This document shows, piece by piece, positions 5,659-7,033 of a stretch of 7,033 bases of DNA (its first letter is position 1; the number at the start of each line of letters is the position of its first letter). The notes below the pieces were generated by a model that made no database searches, was not told the origin of the DNA, and saw nothing but the letters and a program-made list of their open reading frames with translations. Location: the NCBI GenBank assembly GCA_012270625.1, contig JAAXHZ010000382.1, forward strand, positions 1 through 7,033. Reading direction: 5' to 3'. The translations under genes were made by a program, and so were the position numbers. Source of the DNA: Dehalococcoidia bacterium (GTDB lineage Bacteria; Chloroflexota; Dehalococcoidia; SAR202; UBA11138).

Positions 5659-5680
5659 AAGAACTATGACAGATGTTCTT
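5659..5680. promoter_or_regulatory. Inverted repeat AAGAAC-N10-GTTCTT upstream of the response regulator
   Basis: AAGAAC (5659-5664) and GTTCTT (5675-5680) are exact reverse complements with 10 bp between, so half-site centres lie 16 bp apart. It is in the 232-bp gap between the divergent secreted-protein and response-regulator genes, about 70 bp before the latter. The rest of that gap shows no convincing promoter hexamers. The binding protein is unknown. Confidence 0.3.
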
Positions 5681-5748
5681 ACCGCGCAAATGATGTACCA
5701 TCAATTCTGAAACCGTGAGGCACTGCTGAACACGGAGAGAGGCCGCAA

Positions 5749-6423
5749 TTGGAGCGCATCAAATTGATGATAGTTGACGACTATGAGCCGATTCGGATGG
5801 GGCTGAGATCGATCTTCGAGCTTGCGGATGATATCGAGGTGGTTGGAGACTACGGCGATGGTGAGTCAGCCGTCAGGGACGCTGAAAGAACTCTGCCTGA
5901 CGTGGTCCTGATGGATGTACGTATGCCCGGCATGGACGGAGTGGAGGCATGTCGTCTGATGCGAGACACGGTTCCGGGCGTGAACGTGGTGATGCTGACA
6001 TCGTATGACGATGAGCAGGCTGCGACGGCTTCCATAATCGCGGGCGCTCGCGGCTTCCTGCTCAAGGACGGCGGCCATGACGAGCTGCTCCATGCGGTGC
6101 GGGCTGCCATCAAAGGGGAGACGCTGATCGATCCCGCGCTTGCTGGGCGCGTTGTGGACAGCTTGAAAGCGCTGGCCACAGGAGAGCAGTCTCCCAGGAA
6201 AGCTGGTCTGCCCAGCGGCAGGGAATCCCGGTCGGAGCTGGCACTGTCGAACAGGGAACGGGAAGTGCTGGCTATGCTCGTCGAACTGCGTACCAACAGA
6301 CAGATTGCCGAGAGTCTCTACATAAGTGAAAACACCGTCAAGAACCACGTCAGTCACATTCTGCGAAAGCTGGGCCTTGACAATCGTCACCAGGCTGCGG
6401 CCTTAGCGGCCCGGCGTCGCTGA
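5749..6423 (+). CDS. NarL/FixJ-family response regulator (REC + LuxR-type HTH)
   Basis: This 224-residue protein has a receiver domain at about 1-122 and a LuxR/GerE DNA-binding domain at about 164-222. Receiver residues are all in place: acidic pair Asp10-Asp11, phospho-acceptor Asp56 (LMDVRMPGMDG), Thr84 and Lys106. The output domain shows LSNREREVLAML and then RQIAESLYISENTVKNHVSHILRKLG, the recognition helix of the family. Phosphorylation by a sensor kinase would promote dimerisation and DNA binding. The start is TTG at 5749, supported by GGAGAGAGG just upstream and by the proper receiver-domain length; the ATG at 5767 would remove the first strand. No histidine kinase is adjacent, so it is an orphan within this window. 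A hydrolase gene follows 54 bp downstream on the same strand. Confidence 0.95.
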   Translation: MERIKLMIVDDYEPIRMGLRSIFELADDIEVVGDYGDGESAVRDAERTLPDVVLMDVRMPGMDGVEACRLMRDTVPGVNVVMLTSYDDEQAATASIIAGARGFLLKDGGHDELLHAVRAAIKGETLIDPALAGRVVDSLKALATGEQSPRKAGLPSGRESRSELALSNREREVLAMLVELRTNRQIAESLYISENTVKNHVSHILRKLGLDNRHQAAALAARRR

Positions 6424-6448
6424 TAAACTGTCTCCCCCACTGTATAAT
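6420..6448 (+). promoter_or_regulatory. Candidate sigma70-type promoter for the hydrolase gene
   Basis: TATAAT (6443-6448, full consensus) lies 17 bp after CTGATA (6420-6425, four of six matches to TTGACA), the -35 overlapping the response-regulator stop codon. Transcription would begin about 20-25 nt before the hydrolase ATG, leaving room for its GGAGG site. The hydrolase may thus be transcribed separately from the regulator. Confidence 0.5.
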
Positions 6449-6477
6449 GTGCCTCATCGCCAACGATGGAGGCTGAA

Positions 6478-7033
6478 ATGGCTGACGGTACAGCGACTCT
6501 CAACGGTGTAAAGATGATGCTCGGCGTGGATGTCCCCATGCGGGATGGAGTCAAGCTCTCCACAGACATCTACCTGCCGGACGTTGACGGGCCAACGCCC
6601 GCGATCCTGATCAGGACTCCGTACAACAACAACGACGAGGGCATGGTGAAGGACTGCATGTACTTCGCCACTCGCGGGTACGCCGCCATCTGCCAGGACG
6701 TGCGCGGCCGCTGGGACTCGGCGGGCGAGTGGTATCCATTCAGACACGAGGCCGAGGACGGGTACGACACCCAGGAGTGGATCGGCTCGCAGCCGTGGTG
6801 CGACGGCAGCGTCGGCACCGCGGGCGGCTCATACGTAGCGATGGTGCAGTGGCAGGCCGCGCCGCTGCGCAGCAAGTACCTCAAGGCTATGGTGCCCAGG
6901 GTCGGCTACTCGAACTTCTATCACAACTGGTCGTACACCGGAGGCGCGTTCCAGCTCGCGTTCAACTTGCGCTGGATCGGGATCCAGATGCACACGCGCA
7001 CCAACCAGGTGCAGTTCCTGTGGCTCCCTGAGG
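6478..7033 (+). CDS. Partial CocE/NonD-family serine hydrolase (X-Pro dipeptidyl-peptidase S15-like), N-terminal part
   Basis: From the ATG at 6478 the frame is open to the window end (185 codons and one base), so the C-terminal portion is missing. A GGAGG Shine-Dalgarno lies 5 nt upstream. The features are those of the alpha/beta-hydrolase CocE/NonD family, which cleaves acyl esters or amides: an opening VPMRDGVKLSTDIYLP (19-34), then PAILIRTPYN (41-50), ATRGYAAICQDVRGRWDSAGEW (64-85), EAEDGYDTQEWI (91-102), and the nucleophile elbow GTAGGSYVA (113-121) with Ser118. The Asp and His of the catalytic triad and the C-terminal jelly-roll domain lie beyond the window. The elbow ends SYVA where many relatives have SYxG, a minor variation. 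The substrate cannot be told from this part. Confidence 0.9.
   Translation, partial: MADGTATLNGVKMMLGVDVPMRDGVKLSTDIYLPDVDGPTPAILIRTPYNNNDEGMVKDCMYFATRGYAAICQDVRGRWDSAGEWYPFRHEAEDGYDTQEWIGSQPWCDGSVGTAGGSYVAMVQWQAAPLRSKYLKAMVPRVGYSNFYHNWSYTGGAFQLAFNLRWIGIQMHTRTNQVQFLWLPE

Noticed and set aside
5513..5704. 63-codon minus-strand ORF overlapping the secreted-protein start by 4 bp (ATGA)
   Set aside because: The overlap is suggestive of translational coupling, but neither its TTG nor its next ATG has a Shine-Dalgarno, and the sequence has no recognisable domain. It is left out as more likely chance, at low certainty.

Overview
The window looks like a piece of a Chloroflexota genome, probably Dehalococcoidia/SAR202-like. 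This is inferred from the style of several proteins: a fused electron-transfer flavoprotein, a CocE/NonD-type hydrolase, and an N-terminus resembling the Uma2-type nucleases common in that phylum. The DNA is moderately GC-rich, and Shine-Dalgarno sites of the GGAGG type are used throughout. No rRNA, tRNA or CRISPR array was seen. The taxonomic call is a judgement from memory, not a search.

Left part (1-1560): a minus-strand run encodes an ECF sigma factor, then a small single-pass membrane or secreted protein, then the start of a possible Uma2-family nuclease that runs off the window. Divergent from the sigma gene is a small zinc-binding (ZAS/zf-HC2) anti-sigma-like protein. The 308-bp divergent intergenic region is the most unusual part of the window. 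It holds a 79-bp element with 16-bp terminal inverted repeats (15/16 identical), flanked exactly by a perfect 7-bp direct repeat (AATGTCC), which is the anatomy of a miniature inverted-repeat transposable element (MITE). Next to it is an operator-like array of TGCATC half-sites spaced at one and two helical turns, and then a good sigma70-type promoter for the anti-sigma gene.

Middle part (1706-3856): a 611-residue ETF with beta and alpha subunits fused in one chain is followed by a small CDGSH-type [2Fe-2S] protein and a strong rho-independent terminator. The two genes may form an electron-transfer unit. The FAD-binding stretch of the ETF departs from the classical ETF-alpha motif.

Right-middle part (3885-5516): three minus-strand genes encode two small multi-pass membrane proteins and one secreted cysteine-containing protein, none of recognisable function. 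This block looks less GC-rich than the ETF gene and may be an accessory patch. A TATAAT -10 box and an overlapping palindrome lie inside it.

Right part (5749-7033): a NarL/FixJ-type response regulator with no adjacent kinase is followed, after a short gap with its own candidate promoter, by the N-terminal part of a CocE/NonD-type serine hydrolase cut by the window edge.
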